Origin: CAVWXT01 sp963759115
GTDB taxonomy: Bacteria; Planctomycetota; Planctomycetia; Pirellulales; Thermoguttaceae
NCBI GenBank assembly: GCA_963759115.1
Contig: CAVWXT010000008.1
Location: 186,001-250,000 of the forward strand
DNA: 64,000 nt
Direction of reading: 5' to 3'
Below the pieces are notes generated by a model that saw only the letters and a list, made by a program, of their open reading frames with translations, was not told the DNA's origin and ran no database searches. Of the stretch, positions 43,664-54,829 are shown piece by piece; within the stretch, counting starts at the first letter, position 1; every line of letters starts with the position of its first letter. The translations under genes and the position numbers were made by a program.

Positions 43664-44732
43664 TCAGTTCGCACGCAACAGATCGAGCAGCTTACGATCG
43701 AGTTGATGGCCGTGGAAATCTTCGTAAGCCACGTCGGCCCGCCCGCTGTCGAGGATCCCGAAGGAACCGCGGAAGTTCCATAGGGCCCAGCCCCAACCGG
43801 CCTCTTTCCAGAGGCCGAGGAAATCCCGTGCCCAATTGAGCACCACGTCGTGGGGCGTCTTGTGGAAGGCGCCCCATTCGCCGACGTGTACGCCCACGCC
43901 CTGGGCTTCCAGCCTCTTCCACGCGTCGATGCGGTCGTGCAACAGCCAGGGGCGGTCGTACTGCTTGTCGCCTTCCTTGAGCGGCCAGGCGGGCTTGGGC
44001 CAGCGCTCGCCTCCCACCCAGGACGCCTGATAGTGCGTCAGCGGCATCGGGGTGTAGCCGCGAGTGCTCTCGGCAATGCCCAGGTCGGCCAGTTCGAAGA
44101 CCGGGTCGAGGCCCCATCGCAGCCCGTCGGCAATGACCAGCCGCCCGGGGTCCTCCCGCCGAATGGCCGCCACGACGCGGCGCACCACTTGGGAATACGC
44201 CGCGGCCGCAACGTTGCCCGGCTCGTTGACGAGGTTGAAGCTAAGCCGCCCCGCGGGGATGCCGCGGTATCGCCGCGCGAAGCTCGACCACTGGAAATCG
44301 AACTGCTTCTGGGCCTCTTCGTCGGCCCACAGGTTGAGCTTCTCCGGTGGTTGCGCCACGGTGTAGCCCGGGGCGCGGTGCAAGTTCAGGCACACGTGAA
44401 CGCCGTGCTTTCCTCCCAACTCCACCGCCTGGTCGATCTCGCCCAGCACCTTTTCGTTGAGTTGGTACGGGGCCGTGGAGTCGGTCCAGCAGCGGTAGTC
44501 CATCGGCAGCCGGACAAAATCGAATCCCCATTGGGCCATCCACTGGAAATCCGACTCGGCGAACGGCGCCTGTTGGGCAACCTGGAATTTCTCCAGCAGG
44601 TTGAATCCCCGCCAGCGCGGCATCTTGCGGGCGAGTTGTGCTACGTCGCTCTCAGCGGCCGGCGCGAGACGCGTCGGCAATTACGGCGGCAGCGGCGGCG
44701 ACGGTGGTCTTGAGGAATTCGCGGCGGCGCAT
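43664..44732 (-). CDS. Glycoside hydrolase family 5, Tat-exported (frameshifted at signal)
   Basis: Retaining beta-glycosidase (cellulase-type). The ATG at 44732 gives a twin-arginine-type leader (MRRREFLKTTVAAAAV); a frame change near 44675 joins it to the mature frame (PAAESDVAQLARKMPRW RGFNLLEKF). Catalytic residues: acid/base Glu in LSFNLVNEPGN and nucleophile Glu in VGVHVGEWGAF; also FDFVRLPMDYRCW and CLNLHRAPGY. About 355 residues. Likely acts on beta-glucan or related polysaccharides outside the cytoplasm. Its neighbours give no pathway. Confidence 0.88.
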
Positions 44733-44878
44733 GACCGAAACCTCGTGGATCCTGGGGGTGCGAAAGAACCGCCCCTGATCGTAGGGCTTTCGTTCGCACG
44801 GGTCAACCCGGCGCAAAGAAGAAGGCGGAGACCTTCTGCGCGGCCGCCGCTCTGCGTCTCCTCACTCTGCCTGGAGAC

Positions 44879-45386
44879 CTAATCGTCGCGGTCGATGAAC
44901 ACGGCTTCGGCCAGGCGCCGCTGGGCGGCCACGCCCAACTCGCTCAGCCGCCGCCGTTTGCCCACGGCGTGCCAGGGGCCGACGTTGGCCAACTCGGGCA
45001 TGATCTCGACGAGCTGGTCGCACATCGTCTGGGCCATCCGCCGGATCGACTCCTGCCTGGCCTGCTCGCGGACCGCCAGCACGGTCTTCATCAGCCGCAC
45101 CAATTGCGACCGCTCCAAGACCGGCGAGACCAGCGAATCGCCGGCCTCGACGAGCAATTCGGCAACGGGAACGTCCAACGCCTTCTGCCAGGCGTACAAC
45201 ACGCTCAGCGGCAGATCGGCCGTCTCGCGTTCCTGTTGCCGCACCTACTCGACCTCGACGTTCATTCGTCGCGCCATCGTGCGGCGCGAAACCCCTGCTG
45301 TCGGCGGACCATGGCCAGGCGTTGCAGCGGTTGCGGTTTGGCGGCCGGAACCGTCACTGCCTGCGGAGGCTGCCGTATTCGTCGCA
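44879..45386 (-). pseudogene. XRE-type helix-turn-helix regulator (broken)
   Basis: N-terminal part MRRIRQPPQAVTV ... LAMVRRQQG reads on, after a frame change near 45285, as VSRRTMARRMNVEVE, then an in-frame TAG (45247-45249), then VRQQERETADLPLSVLYAWQKALDVPVAELL to the stop at 44879. That is the order of an XRE/lambda-repressor DNA-binding domain followed by a helical C-terminus. One frameshift plus one nonsense codon makes it a probable pseudogene. Confidence 0.65.
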
Positions 45387-45746
45387 TTACAAGTGTGCAG
45401 TACTCATGACGACTGCCTTCCTGGTTCACGCGCCACTGTGAACCGGCAGAAGAGACAAGAAAGAGATGACGCACTCGGCTGCAGCTTTCCCATGCGGCCA
45501 CACCTAGCCGAACGGTTAGGCGACGTCCCTTGCCTATCCATCGAGCGTTGCACGAAATGACCCGCTGGCGGACCGCCAGTGACGGCGACCGCGCGTCCTG
45601 ACAAGACCGAGTTTACGGCCTCTGTCACCACTATCTATCGTACATCGGCCGCTGGCGAATTGCAAGCAACGCCTACGAGTGGCACGCCACGCCCGCGACT
45701 GGGGTGCAATGGAGACGGCAGAATTATTCGCTCAAGCACAAAGTCT
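45387..45746. other. Gene-free stretch
   Basis: Between the broken regulator and the short glycosyltransferase. No convincing coding frame or repeat. Confidence 0.4.
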
Positions 45747-46125
45747 TTAAGCCGGCGGAGGTAGTTGGGGACTGCCGGGCGGCTTGCAATCGTCCGCCTT
45801 TTGCGGGTGAGCGCGCTCGAAGACGCGAAAGCCGCGTGTCTCGTCTCCGCAGCACCACCACTTCGCCCTGGCTCCGCTCCAAGCCGGTGCGGATGGCGGC
45901 CTCGCGGCCCAGCGACGTTCCGTGGCGAACTACCCGGACCTGGGGATAATGGCGGGTCAGTTCGTGGGCAACCTCGCTGGTGGCGTCGGTCGAGCCGTCG
46001 TCGATGATCAACAACTCGAACCGATCGCCCGAATCCGCCACCACGTCGAGGATCTCATGAACCGAGGCGGTCAGCGTTGCCTGGGCATCCTTCACAGGCA
46101 ACAGGACAGAGAGCGAGCGTTGCAC
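45747..46125 (-). CDS. Short family 2 glycosyltransferase fragment-like protein
   Basis: GTG start at 46125 with AAGGA upstream. VQRSLSVLLPVKDAQATLTAS, then the nucleotide-binding ELLIIDDGSTDATSEVAHEL and SLGREAAIRTGLERSQGEVVV. After a frame change near 45855 it ends RVFERAHPQKADDCKPPGSP and PPPA at a TAA. About 126 residues, less than half of a full GT2 and without a DxD acceptor part, so catalysis is doubtful. It could be a natural short form or a truncated relic. Confidence 0.6.
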
Positions 46126-46422
46126 GAACAGGTCCTTTCGGGAGGGAAAAAATCGACCGCGCTGGTAGTTGAACTTCGGCCGTAAGTTCAAGCTGCCTCT
46201 AAGAGAAGCTGAAAATGGGCACCCTGTACGCTTCTTGCCCATTGTAGGAGGCGAACCTCCGGTCGCTCGACCGCCGCGGTAATACCTAACACGCCGTTTG
46301 AACGCAACCCCTAGTGCGGATGGGCATCGCGCGTGTCGCCCAGCCCACTGGCGGCCTCGGGCCGGCCCGATTATGCTGGAGTTTCCTTACTTATCGGATT
46401 GAACGACGAGAGAACTGCGGAA

Positions 46423-46885
46423 ATGTCTGAAACACCCCCTGCCGGCCCCGACTTCTCCCGCGGCGACGGCCTGCTGCCGGCCATCGCCCAGGACGCCGCC
46501 ACCGGCGAGGTCCTGATGATGGCCTACATGAACGCCGAGAGCTACGCCGAGACCCTGGCCACCGGCCGGGCGGTTTATTACAGCCGCAGCCGACAAAAAT
46601 TGTGGCGCAAGGGCGAGGAAAGCGGCAACGTCCAGCTCGTCCGCGCCATCTACGTCGATTGCGACCGCGACACGATCTTGCTCTCGCGTCGAGCAGGTCG
46701 GCGGCGCCGCCTGCCACGAAGGCTACAAGAGCTGTTTCTTCCGCCAGGTCACGCCCGAGGGGCTGAAAGTCGTCGCCCAGCGGGTGTTCGATCCGGCGGA
46801 AGTCTACGGAAAGAAAGTAGCCGCTTGCCGCTTTCCACGTGCGCGACGCTGCTTGCCGCTCCACACCATCACTCCTATCAGAACC
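46423..46885 (+). CDS. hisI: Phosphoribosyl-AMP cyclohydrolase (frameshifted)
   Basis: Third step of histidine synthesis. GDGLLPAIAQDAATGEVLMMAYMN, YYSRSRQKLWRKGEESGNVQ, VDCDRDTILL, then after a frame change near 46690 VEQVGGAACHEGYKSCFFR with the zinc-binding cysteines, ending VFDPAEVYGKK. The corrected frame has no stop there and continues in frame through 18 residues into the hisG ATG (46886). The real end is probably near 46821. About 133 residues for the recognised domain. Confidence 0.9.
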
Positions 46886-47761
46886 ATGACGAACATTCTC
46901 AAACTCGGAATCCCCGCCGGCAGTCTGCAAGAGGCGACCGCCGAGTTGTTTCGCCGCGCCGGCTACAAGATCACGTTCAGTTCGCGGAGCTACTATCCGA
47001 CCATCGACGACGACGAGATCGAGTGCCTGCTGATCCGCGCCAGGAGATGGCCCGCTACGTCGAAGACGGCGTGTTGGACGCCGGGCTGACCGGCCACGAT
47101 TGGATTATGGAGAACGGGGCCGACGTCCACGAGGTGGCCGAATTGGTGTTCTCGAAGGTCAGCCGCCGGCCGGTGCGCTGGGTGCTGTGCGTGCCCGAAG
47201 ACTCGCCGGTGAAGACGGTCGCGCGATCTTGAGGGCAAGCGGATCGCCACGGAGGCCGTGGGGCTGACGACGCGCTACCTGGCCCGGCACGGCGTGACGG
47301 CCAAGGTCGAGTTCAGTTGGGGCGCCACCGAGGTGAAGCCGCCCAAGCTGGTCGACGCCATCGTCGAAGTGACCGAGACCGGCAGTTCGCTGCGGGCCAA
47401 CAATCTGCGGATCGTCGACGAGGTGCTGCAAAGCACCACGCGGTTCATCGCCAATCACGCCGCCTACGCCGACCCGTGGAAGCAGCAGAAGATCGACGAC
47501 ATCGTGTTGATGCTCCAAGGGGCGATGGCGGCCGAAGGGAAGGTCGGCCTGATGATGAACGTGCCGCGCGACCGGCTCAAGAGCGTGCTGGCCTTGCTGC
47601 CCGCCTTGCAGCAGCCGACCATTTCCAGCCTGGCCGACGAGGACTGGGTCGACGTGAACACGATTCTCGACGAGTCGATCGTGCGCCACATCATCCCCCG
47701 CCTGAAGGCCGCCGGCGCACGGGGAATCGTGGAATATCCGTTGAACAAGGTGATTGACTGA
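46886..47761 (+). CDS. hisG: ATP phosphoribosyltransferase, long form (frameshifted)
   Basis: First, feedback-controlled step of histidine synthesis. N-terminal LKLGIPAGSLQEATAELFRRAG, then LDAGLTGHDWIMENGAD, KVEFSWGATEVKPPKLVDAIVEVTETGSSLRANNL, and a C-terminal regulatory domain typical of long HisG (GLMMNVPRDRLKSVLALLPAL...PTISSLADEDWVDVNTILDE). Two frame changes, near 47042 (a C lost in IRAQEMARY) and near 47222 (extra base before RDLEGKRIATEA). About 291 residues. The neighbouring hisI upstream makes a small his cluster. Confidence 0.93.
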
Positions 47762-47782
47762 CACGATAAGAACGGTGCCCCG

Positions 47783-48258
47783 ATGTCCGCTGAAGCCCGA
47801 CTTGCCGCGAAACTTGCCGAACTCGGCCTCCCACTCCCGCCGGCGCCGGAGCCGAAAGGCGTGTACAAGCCGGTCGTGGTCGCTGGGGAATCTCGTCTAC
47901 ACCTCGGGCCACCTGCCGGTCGATGCGGCGGGCGGATTGGTGACCGGCCGGCGTCGGCGAGCGAGCTGGACGTGGACGCCGGCTACCGGGCGGCCCAACT
48001 GGCCGGCGCTGGACATCCTCGCCTCGTTGCGCAAGGAGCTGGGCAGCCTCGACCGCGTCGGCCGCGTGGTGAAGGTGCTGGGCGTGGTCAATTGCACGCC
48101 CGATTTCACCCAGCAGCCGGCGGTGATCAACGGTTGCAGCGAACTGTTCGCCGACGGTCTTCGGGCCCGAGGCGGGCGTCGGCGTCCGCAGCGCCATCGG
48201 CGCGAACACGCTGCCGCTGGGCGTGCCGGTCGAGATCGAGGCCATCTTCGAGATATGA
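47783..48258 (+). CDS. RidA/YjgF-family protein (frameshifted)
   Basis: Family of enamine/imine deaminases that clear reactive 2-aminoacrylate. Corrected reading: MSAEARLAAKLAELGLPLPP, VYKPVVVAGNLVYTSGHLPVDA, DVDAGYRAAQLAALDILASL, GSLDRVGRVVKVLGVVNCTPDF, VINGCSELFADVFGPEAGVGVRSAIGANTLPLGVPVEIEAIFEI. At least four frame corrections (near 47890, 47950, 48003, 48160). About 157 residues, of the longer YjgF-like subfamily. The key arginine is in VGVRSAIG. It lies 22 bp after hisG. Confidence 0.88.
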
Positions 48259-49580
48259 AGCCGCGGCCGCCGGCTTCGTGGCGCACGCTCTTGCCCCAGA
48301 GGCGGCTTCTGCCGTCGCCCCGTGCGAGACTTGTCCGGGAAAGGGGGGCCAGTCGTTGTCGGCCAGACGGTCTTCGTCGGCCGAACGCATCTGACTGTAA
48401 CGAGAGTAGTTGTCCCACACTTCGTCCAGGCGGCGCAGCGCGGAGGGCAAATCGTAAACCTTCAGCACGGCGGCGGCGTTGGCCGATTCCGATCCGGCCG
48501 GCGGACGGCGCACCAGCAACCGCTTGGCGAGGAGTTCTTGCACCGCTTCCGGCACTTCAAAGTCCACTTTCAGGCCGAACGCCGCCTCCAACCACTGCTG
48601 CACCCGGCGATCGAGTTCCTCTTGCGTGTAGTCCCGATCGCGCTCCACGTAGAGTAGATAGTAGGCCAGCAGCAGTTCCTTGCACTCTTCGGCTTCGGCC
48701 GCCTCGACCAGGTAGGCCAGGGCGCTGCTGTTGTTGGCCAGGTTCTGGAAATAGAGACTGGTGCTCAGGGCCTGCATGTACCGCGTCTTGTTCGAGAAGA
48801 AACTGAACACCCCGCGGACGATCGCGCCGATGAAGCCCGACAGGATCAGCAGAAACACCCAGGGAGAGAAGATGGCGGCGGCAAACATCTTGCCGCCGGC
48901 CGTGAGCACGCCGCCGGCCACCGACGAGCCGATCTTCAGGTGGTCGAACAGCCGCATGCGAATCTTCACGTACGGCAGGAGCATTTCCAGATCCTCGGCG
49001 ACCACGTTCTTGAACAGCTTCAAGAAGATCGGTTGACTGCCCGGCCGGGCCAACCGCACCAGCATCGCCAAACGGGAGAAGACGTGCAGCGTCTCCGACT
49101 TTCGCTTCCAGGGGAACAACCACGCGCGGCAGGTCCGCTGCTCGCGCCGAATGCCGCGGTAGAACACCTGCAATTCGGCGTAATCCGAGAGATTCGCCGT
49201 CAACACCAGGCCGGTCTGCGACTGGAATTGCGCGCAGGTGACGATCTGCTCGCGCGGCATCTCGACGTAATTGGCGTCGAGGAGCGTCTGCTGGTATGCC
49301 CGGGAAAATTCTCGTCGCCGGGCTGCTTCGTCGGCGGAATCGCCGTGCGCCGCGGCGATTCGTAATCGGGATCGAACGGGTCGTAGGCCCTCTTGAGATG
49401 TTCCAGTTTCTTCCGGAACTCGAAATGGAAACGATCGGCGACCAACTCGAAGAGCGCACGGAGTTGTTCCCGCTCGGACGCCGACAACCGCTCATCCGCC
49501 AGCATTCGCTCCCGCAACTCAACCCGTTTGAAGGGGAGGAATCGCTCGCGAACCTCCAGGAATTGCAGAGCGGGGGCCAT
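48127..49580 (-). CDS. DUF3754-like (TMEM143-type) membrane protein (frameshifted)
   Basis: N-terminal frame from ATG 49580 (MAPALQFLEVRERFLPFKRVELRERMLADERLSA... EHLKRAYDPFDPDYES). After a frame change near 49300-49340 it continues FYRGIRREQRTCRAWLFPWKRK, LFKNVVAEDLEMLLPYVKIRM, two hydrophobic segments (MFAAAIFSPWVFLLILSGFIGAIVRG), ANNSSALAYLVEAAEAEECKELLLAYYLL, DEVWDNY. This matches the DUF3754 pattern. The family end is expected soon after DEVWDNY (about 48400). The open frame to 48127 overlaps ridA on the other strand and is probably not real. Confidence 0.75.
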
Positions 49581-49871
49581 GCCAGAAACCTCCCCAGGAT
49601 CGTGGATCGGTGATTGCCTTGCCGCGCACGCGTTGCCCCCGCGCCGAGCAAGGGGCCGAGACCTCCGGCGTCCGCCGTCGCGTCAGCGCATTATAGCCTC
49701 GAAAGCACCGGTTGGTCGATAAGCAAGGGCCGCAAGGGCCGGAGCGAACTATTGACGCCGCGCCGGCTTTGTTTGACAATGGCGGCTCGCGGCGGCAGGC
49801 GATGGGTCAATCCATCCGCGCCCGCCGGACCATTCCAGACAGTAGCTTGCATCTCGCAAAAGGAGCGCGCC

Positions 49872-51348
49872 ATGTGTCACGGGTGCAGCAACGTTTCGCG
49901 ACGGGAGTTCTTGACGACCGTGTCGGCGGGCGCCGCGGTGCTCGGCGCCGGGACGCTGTTGGGCGGTGTCCAGGGCGCGGCCCCCGCGCCGGTTGACTGG
50001 CCGCCCAAGACGAAGGTCCGCCTGGGCAAGGTCTACCTGGGCCACGCCCGACCCGGATGGCCCAAGGCCGAGGTGGATTTGGCCGCCGAGGTCAAACGCT
50101 TCGAGGCGGAACTGGCCAAGCTCGCCCCGGCGCTGGCCGACGTCGAGTTTGTCGGCGGCGACCTGGTGACCAACGTTCAGGAGCTCGCCGCGGCACAGGA
50201 AAAACTCAAGGGCGTCTCCGGGGTCCTGGCCATTCACCTGACTCTGGGAACGGGCGATCTCATCCGCCGATTGTTGGAGCCCGGCGCGCCGGTGGTGCTG
50301 TTTTCGAGCCCCTATGCCGGCCACGAATGGCACACGATTGCCAGCATGCAGCGCCAGGGACTGCCGATCGAATGTTGTCCCAGCAGCAATTATGCCGACC
50401 TGGCGACCGCGGTCCGCCCCTTGCGCGATCGGTCGCCTGAAAGAGGCCAAGGTGCTCTGCATTCGCCGCGGCGGCGCCGATCCGGAGTACGTCAAGTCCA
50501 TTAAGCAGAAGTTCGGCACCGAGATCCAGTCGCTCACCGCCGAGGACTTGGCCGAGGCCTATCAAGCAGTCTCCGAGGCCGATGCGGCCGCCCACGCCGA
50601 TCGCTGGATTCGCGGGGCGGAGAAGATCGTCGAGCCCTCCAAGGAGGATATCGCCAAGGCCGCGCGGATGGATTTGGCCCTGGAAACGCTGGTCCGTGGG
50701 CACCAGGCCACGGCGATCACCATCGACTGCCTGGCGATGGGGTTGGTCCAGCGCGGGATGGGCTATCCCTGCTTGGGGTTCTCCCGTTTGAACGACCGCG
50801 GTTTAGGCGGGATCTGCGAGGCCGACGTGAAGTCGGCCATGACGCACCTGATCTTCCTCCACCTGGTGGGAAAGCCCGGCTTCGTCAATGACCCCGTGAT
50901 CGACGTCTCCAACAACACGATCATCCAGGCGCATTGCGTGTCGGCGACGCGGATGGACGGGCCCGATGGGCCGGCCGCGCCCTACGTCATCCGCAGCCAT
51001 CTGGAAGACGAAAAGAGCTGCGTGCTTCAGGTGAAGATGCGCGTCGGCGAGAAGACCTCGATGGCGCGGCTCATCGGCGACGAGATCATGCTCTTCTCGA
51101 CCGGCGAGATCGTCGATATTCCCGACGTCGACCGCGGCTGCCGCACGAAGATCACCACCAAGGTCAACGATGCCCAGAAATTCCTTGACAACTGGTCCTG
51201 CGGTCTGCACCGGGTGACGTTCTATGGCGATCACACGCAAGACATCCGCCGCTTTTGCCGGTTGATGAAGATTTGCCTGCTCCACGAGGGCGTCGACGAT
51301 CTGCGCGACGTGCCCGGCCTGGAATGGGAACCCCGCGTCCACGCCTGA
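49872..51348 (+). CDS. Tat-exported sugar-isomerase-like protein (frameshifted)
   Basis: The ATG at 49872 has AAAGGAG upstream; the twin-arginine-type leader is MCHGCSNVSRREFLTTV followed by a hydrophobic stretch (SAGAAVLGAGTLLGG). The mature part, about 460 residues, resembles L-fucose/L-arabinose-isomerase-fold proteins: VLAIHLTLGTGDLIRRLLEPGAPVVLFSSPYAGHEW, TAITIDCLAMGLVQRG, VDVSNNTIIQAHCVSATRM, HRVTFYGDHTQDIRRFCRLM. One frame change near 50435 (RAIGRLKEAKVLCI). The export signal is unexpected for an isomerase, so the function is open. Confidence 0.7.
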
Positions 51349-51354
51349 CCGTGT

Positions 51355-51421
51355 AGGAGGCGACTCCAGTCGCCGAAGTGCGGCGGAGAACGGGGCAATC
51401 GGCGACAGGAGTCGCCTCCTA
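51355..51421. repeat. GGAGGCGACTCC-family hairpin abutting group II intron
   Basis: Stem TAGGAGGCGACTCC-A-GTCGCCGA pairs with the inverted copy ending TCGCCTCCTA at 51421, with a loop of about 22 bp. It begins 6 bp after the preceding stop codon, in terminator position. The intron starts on the next base. Confidence 0.8.
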
Positions 51422-52207
51422 GTGCGCTTGTGAGTGTATCGAATCAGCAAGGTGCAAGTCCTTGTCGAAATTGGGTTTGAACTTCGTAACCGAAAGTAAC
51501 TGCGTCCTCGTGAGAGGGGGTGGAGAGCAACTGAAGGTGAACGGCTGGTCCGCAGGATGACGAACTCGATTCGGCCGGTTGTCGTGGCGAGCCTGCTAGG
51601 AAAAGGCGAAGCCCAAGTGACGCTGTGGTCCTCGCAAGGGATGCGGTCGGCAGACCGCGCGGTAAGCTCCGGGGGGAAACCAAACCAAGCCCCAGAGGCG
51701 GCAACAGGTGGTTGGAGGCGGAACGGTCGGAAGGTTTGATACATGAAGCAAGGAGACCTGGGCGGGTACAAGGACGAAGTTCATTGTCCCTGATAAGGAT
51801 ACGAAGAATCGACCGCCCAGGAGTCAGAGCGTCCATACGAGCGAGGAAGCGGGGCAATGCCCGTCGAGCAAAGGGACGCAGGAAAGTGGATGAAACATGA
51901 CGCACGGCCAAAACCACACCGTACCGCGAGTGTCGGCAACGACTAGCCACGACGGACTGCGTCAGGCACACGTAACTTGGCTCAGATTGGCCGCACCGTC
52001 GATGTTGCATGTTGGTGGCCTTCCCGTGAAGGTCAGGGCCTTTCGCTTCTGCCGATCCCGAGAAGGAACCTTGTTTCCTTCCCGCGCTCGGTTCACCAAT
52101 CCTCTACGAGGTAACACCACTAACCGGAGAGCCGGATGCGGGAAATCCGCCAGTCCGGTTCGGAGGGAGGGGAGGCCGGGAACTTAACCGGCCTTCCCTA
52201 CCCCTAT
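51422..52207 (+). mobile_element. Group II intron, nearly ORF-less
   Basis: The 5' end is GTGCG (51422) followed by a domain I-like leader (GCAAGGTGCAAGTCCTTG). Domain V at 52129-52161 (GAGCCGGATGCG ... AGTCCGGTTC) has the AGC triad and the GGAAA-type tip; domain VI follows (about 52163-52205) with a bulged A in the 3' stem, and the intron ends CTAT near 52207. In domain IV only a start remains: ATG 51890 opens an 18-codon frame (MKHDARPKPHRTASVGND) ending TAG, the usual position and look of a reverse-transcriptase N-terminus. So the intron is about 786 bp and lacks its maturase; it could splice or move only with help in trans. Confidence 0.88.
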
Positions 52208-52404
52208 CAATGAAGCCGAATGGCGTTGCACGCCTGACGCGGCCAGGGAGTGCGGCCTCCGACAGATAGATTGAATACCCGCAATTTGGGGCGGTGGTTG
52301 TTCGCTCTTGTTTCCTCCGCCTACAAGGGATACTATACACAGGGTATCCGCCCCGCAGAAGGTAGCTACTCTCTCACAATTCTCTAACCGTTAAGGGTTT
52401 ACGA

Positions 52405-54665
52405 ATGACTCGTCGGCTTATCTCGGTCCGGATTCGTTGGATGCTGGCTTTCGCGGTGGTGGCAGGGCTGTATGCGGCCGCCTGGGCCGACCCCACTGCC
52501 CCCGTTCCGATGGATCGCCAGATTGCCCTTTCGGTGGCCAAACTGGTGAAGCTGGAACACCTCTCCCGGCACCCCCTGGACAAGGAGATTTCGGAACGCT
52601 GCCTGAAGGAGTTCCTCAAACAACTCGACTCGCGGAAGATCTATTTCTACCAGTCCGACGTCGACGAGTTCTCGAAGCACAAAGACGAACTGGCCGATGC
52701 GATCGGCAGGGGCGACATCAGCTTCGCCTATACGGTGTTTCGCACGTTCTTGCAGAGGGTGGACGAGCGGGTGAAGATGGCCGACGAGGCGCTGGCCATG
52801 CCGCACGACTTCACGGTGGACGAGGAGATGGTAACCGACCGCGACGCGGCGCAGTATGCCCGCACCCCGGCGGAGGCCTTCGACCGCTGGCGAAAGCAAG
52901 TCAAGTACGATCTGCTGGTGATGAAGGCGAACAAGAATGAAGACGAAGAACAGCAGGCCGAGGGGAAGGAAGGCGTCAAACCTTCATTGCCTGGACGGGA
53001 GAACCAGTCGCAGGAACCGGCCGTCAAGCGCTCCACGATGCCGAGCCGGGAAAAGGGCGAAGGCCAGGATGCCCGCGACAAGCTGACCCGGCGCTACCAC
53101 AGCATGGCCAAGCGGTGGCACCAGATCGACGGCGATGAATTGTTGGAGATGTACCTGAACTCCTTCACCCAGTCGTTCGATCCGCACACCGACTATATGT
53201 CGGTCGACACGCAGAACAACTTCAGGATCATCATGAGCCTGGAGTTGGAAGGGATCGGGGCCGAACTGAAGCCTGAGGACGGATACACGGTGGTCAAGAA
53301 GGTCATCCCCGGCGGCGCGGCGTCCAAGGATGGCCGGTTGAAGGCCGAGGACAAGATCGTCGGCGTGGGGCAGAACGGCGAGGGCGAGATGGTCGACGTG
53401 ATCGACATGAAGCTCAACGACGTCGTCAAACTGATCCGCGGCAAGCGCGGCACGATGGTCCGCCTGGAGGTGATGCCGGCCGGCGCCACCGAACGGAAGA
53501 CCTACAAGATGGCCCGCGAGAAGATCGAACTGAAAGACAGCGAGGCGCATAGCAAGGTGTTTGTGGCGGGACTGAACCCCGATGGCACGCCGCGCACCGG
53601 GGAGTCATCCCCCGGCGGCAAGGTGTTCGACGCCGGTCGCCGGCCCGACGGCACGCCCTACCGCGTGGGCGTGATCGATCTGCCGAGCTTCTACCGGGAC
53701 ATGGAAGGAGACCGCCGCGGCCAGGCCGATTTCAAGAGCACCACCCGCGACGTTCGCGCCATCCTCGACGACTTCAAACGTCAGGGCGTCGACGCGGTGG
53801 TCCTCGACTTGCGCTTCAACGGCGGCGGCGCCTCAACGAGGCCATCAGTCTGACCGGGTTATTCATTCACGAGGGGCCCGTCGTCCAGGTGAAGGACGCC
53901 GACGGCAACGTGCAGCCGTATCCCGACCGGGATCCGAACATGACGTGGACGGGACCGCTGGTGGTATTGACCAACAGGTTCAGCGCCAGTGCCAGTGAAA
54001 TCCTCGCCGGGGCCATCCAGGACTACGGCCGCGGCCTGATCATCGGCGACCATTCCACCCACGGCAAGGGCACCGTGCAAAGCCTCTTGGACCTGGGCCC
54101 GAAACTGTTCGGGATCACCATGAACGCCCGGCCCATGGGGGCCTTGAAAATCACCATGCAGCAGTTCTATCGCCCCAACGGCGACAGCACTCAAAAGCGC
54201 GGCGTGGTGTCCGACATCGAACTGCCCTCGCTGGCCCCGCAGTACGACGAAGGCGAGGCCGCTCTCGACTACCCCCTGGAGTTCGACAAAGTCGAGCGGC
54301 TTCGTCACAAGGATTTCGGATACGTCAATCCGGCCATTGTCGATCAACTCCGCCGGCTCTCCGAACAGCGGGTGCAGGCTTCCGACAAGTTCCAAAAGGT
54401 CCTCCGCAACATCGCCACTTCCAAAGAACAGAAGGCGAAGAAATACGTGACCCTGAACGAGGCGAAGTACCTCAAGGAGCGGGCGGAACTCAGTGCCGAC
54501 CGGGAAGAGGAAAAGGCCATCGAGAAGCGCAGCGAGGGAGAAAACGCCATCGTGCGCGATTACTACCTCGACGAGGTCTTGGCCATCACCACGGATTACC
54601 TGAACATCGAGCGCGTCGCCGCCAGCGCCCGAGCGCTGGGGGGCCAGCCCCTGGGGGCGCGATGA
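52405..54665 (+). CDS. prc: Carboxy-terminal processing protease Prc (tail-specific, S41)
   Basis: Periplasmic serine protease that trims or degrades exported proteins, about 753 residues. Signal peptide (WMLAFAVVAGLYAAAWA); N-terminal helical TSP domain (HLSRHPLDKEISERCLKEFLKQLDSRKIYFYQSDVDEF); PDZ domain at about 275-370 (EGIGAELKPEDGYTVVKKVIPGGAA); S41 protease core with VGVIDLPSFYRDM, LDLRFNGGG, catalytic Ser in FSASASEILAG (about 525) and Lys in THGKGTVQS (about 552); C-terminal charged helical DUF3340-like region. One frame change near 53830 (NGGG-LNEAISL). It follows the intron; the start is supported by the signal peptide. Confidence 0.93.
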
Positions 54666-54829
54666 GCCGCCGCTCTGGTCCCCTCTCCTTTATTCCTGGT
54701 TCCCACGCTCCGAGCGTGTGAAGAAATTAATATTTGAGCGTTTGCTGAATTCGAACATACTGGGGCGTTTTCCTTGAACGGAGACGTTTTCCCCTCGAAA
54801 TTCGGCAACCGCCATGGATCCCCAGGATG

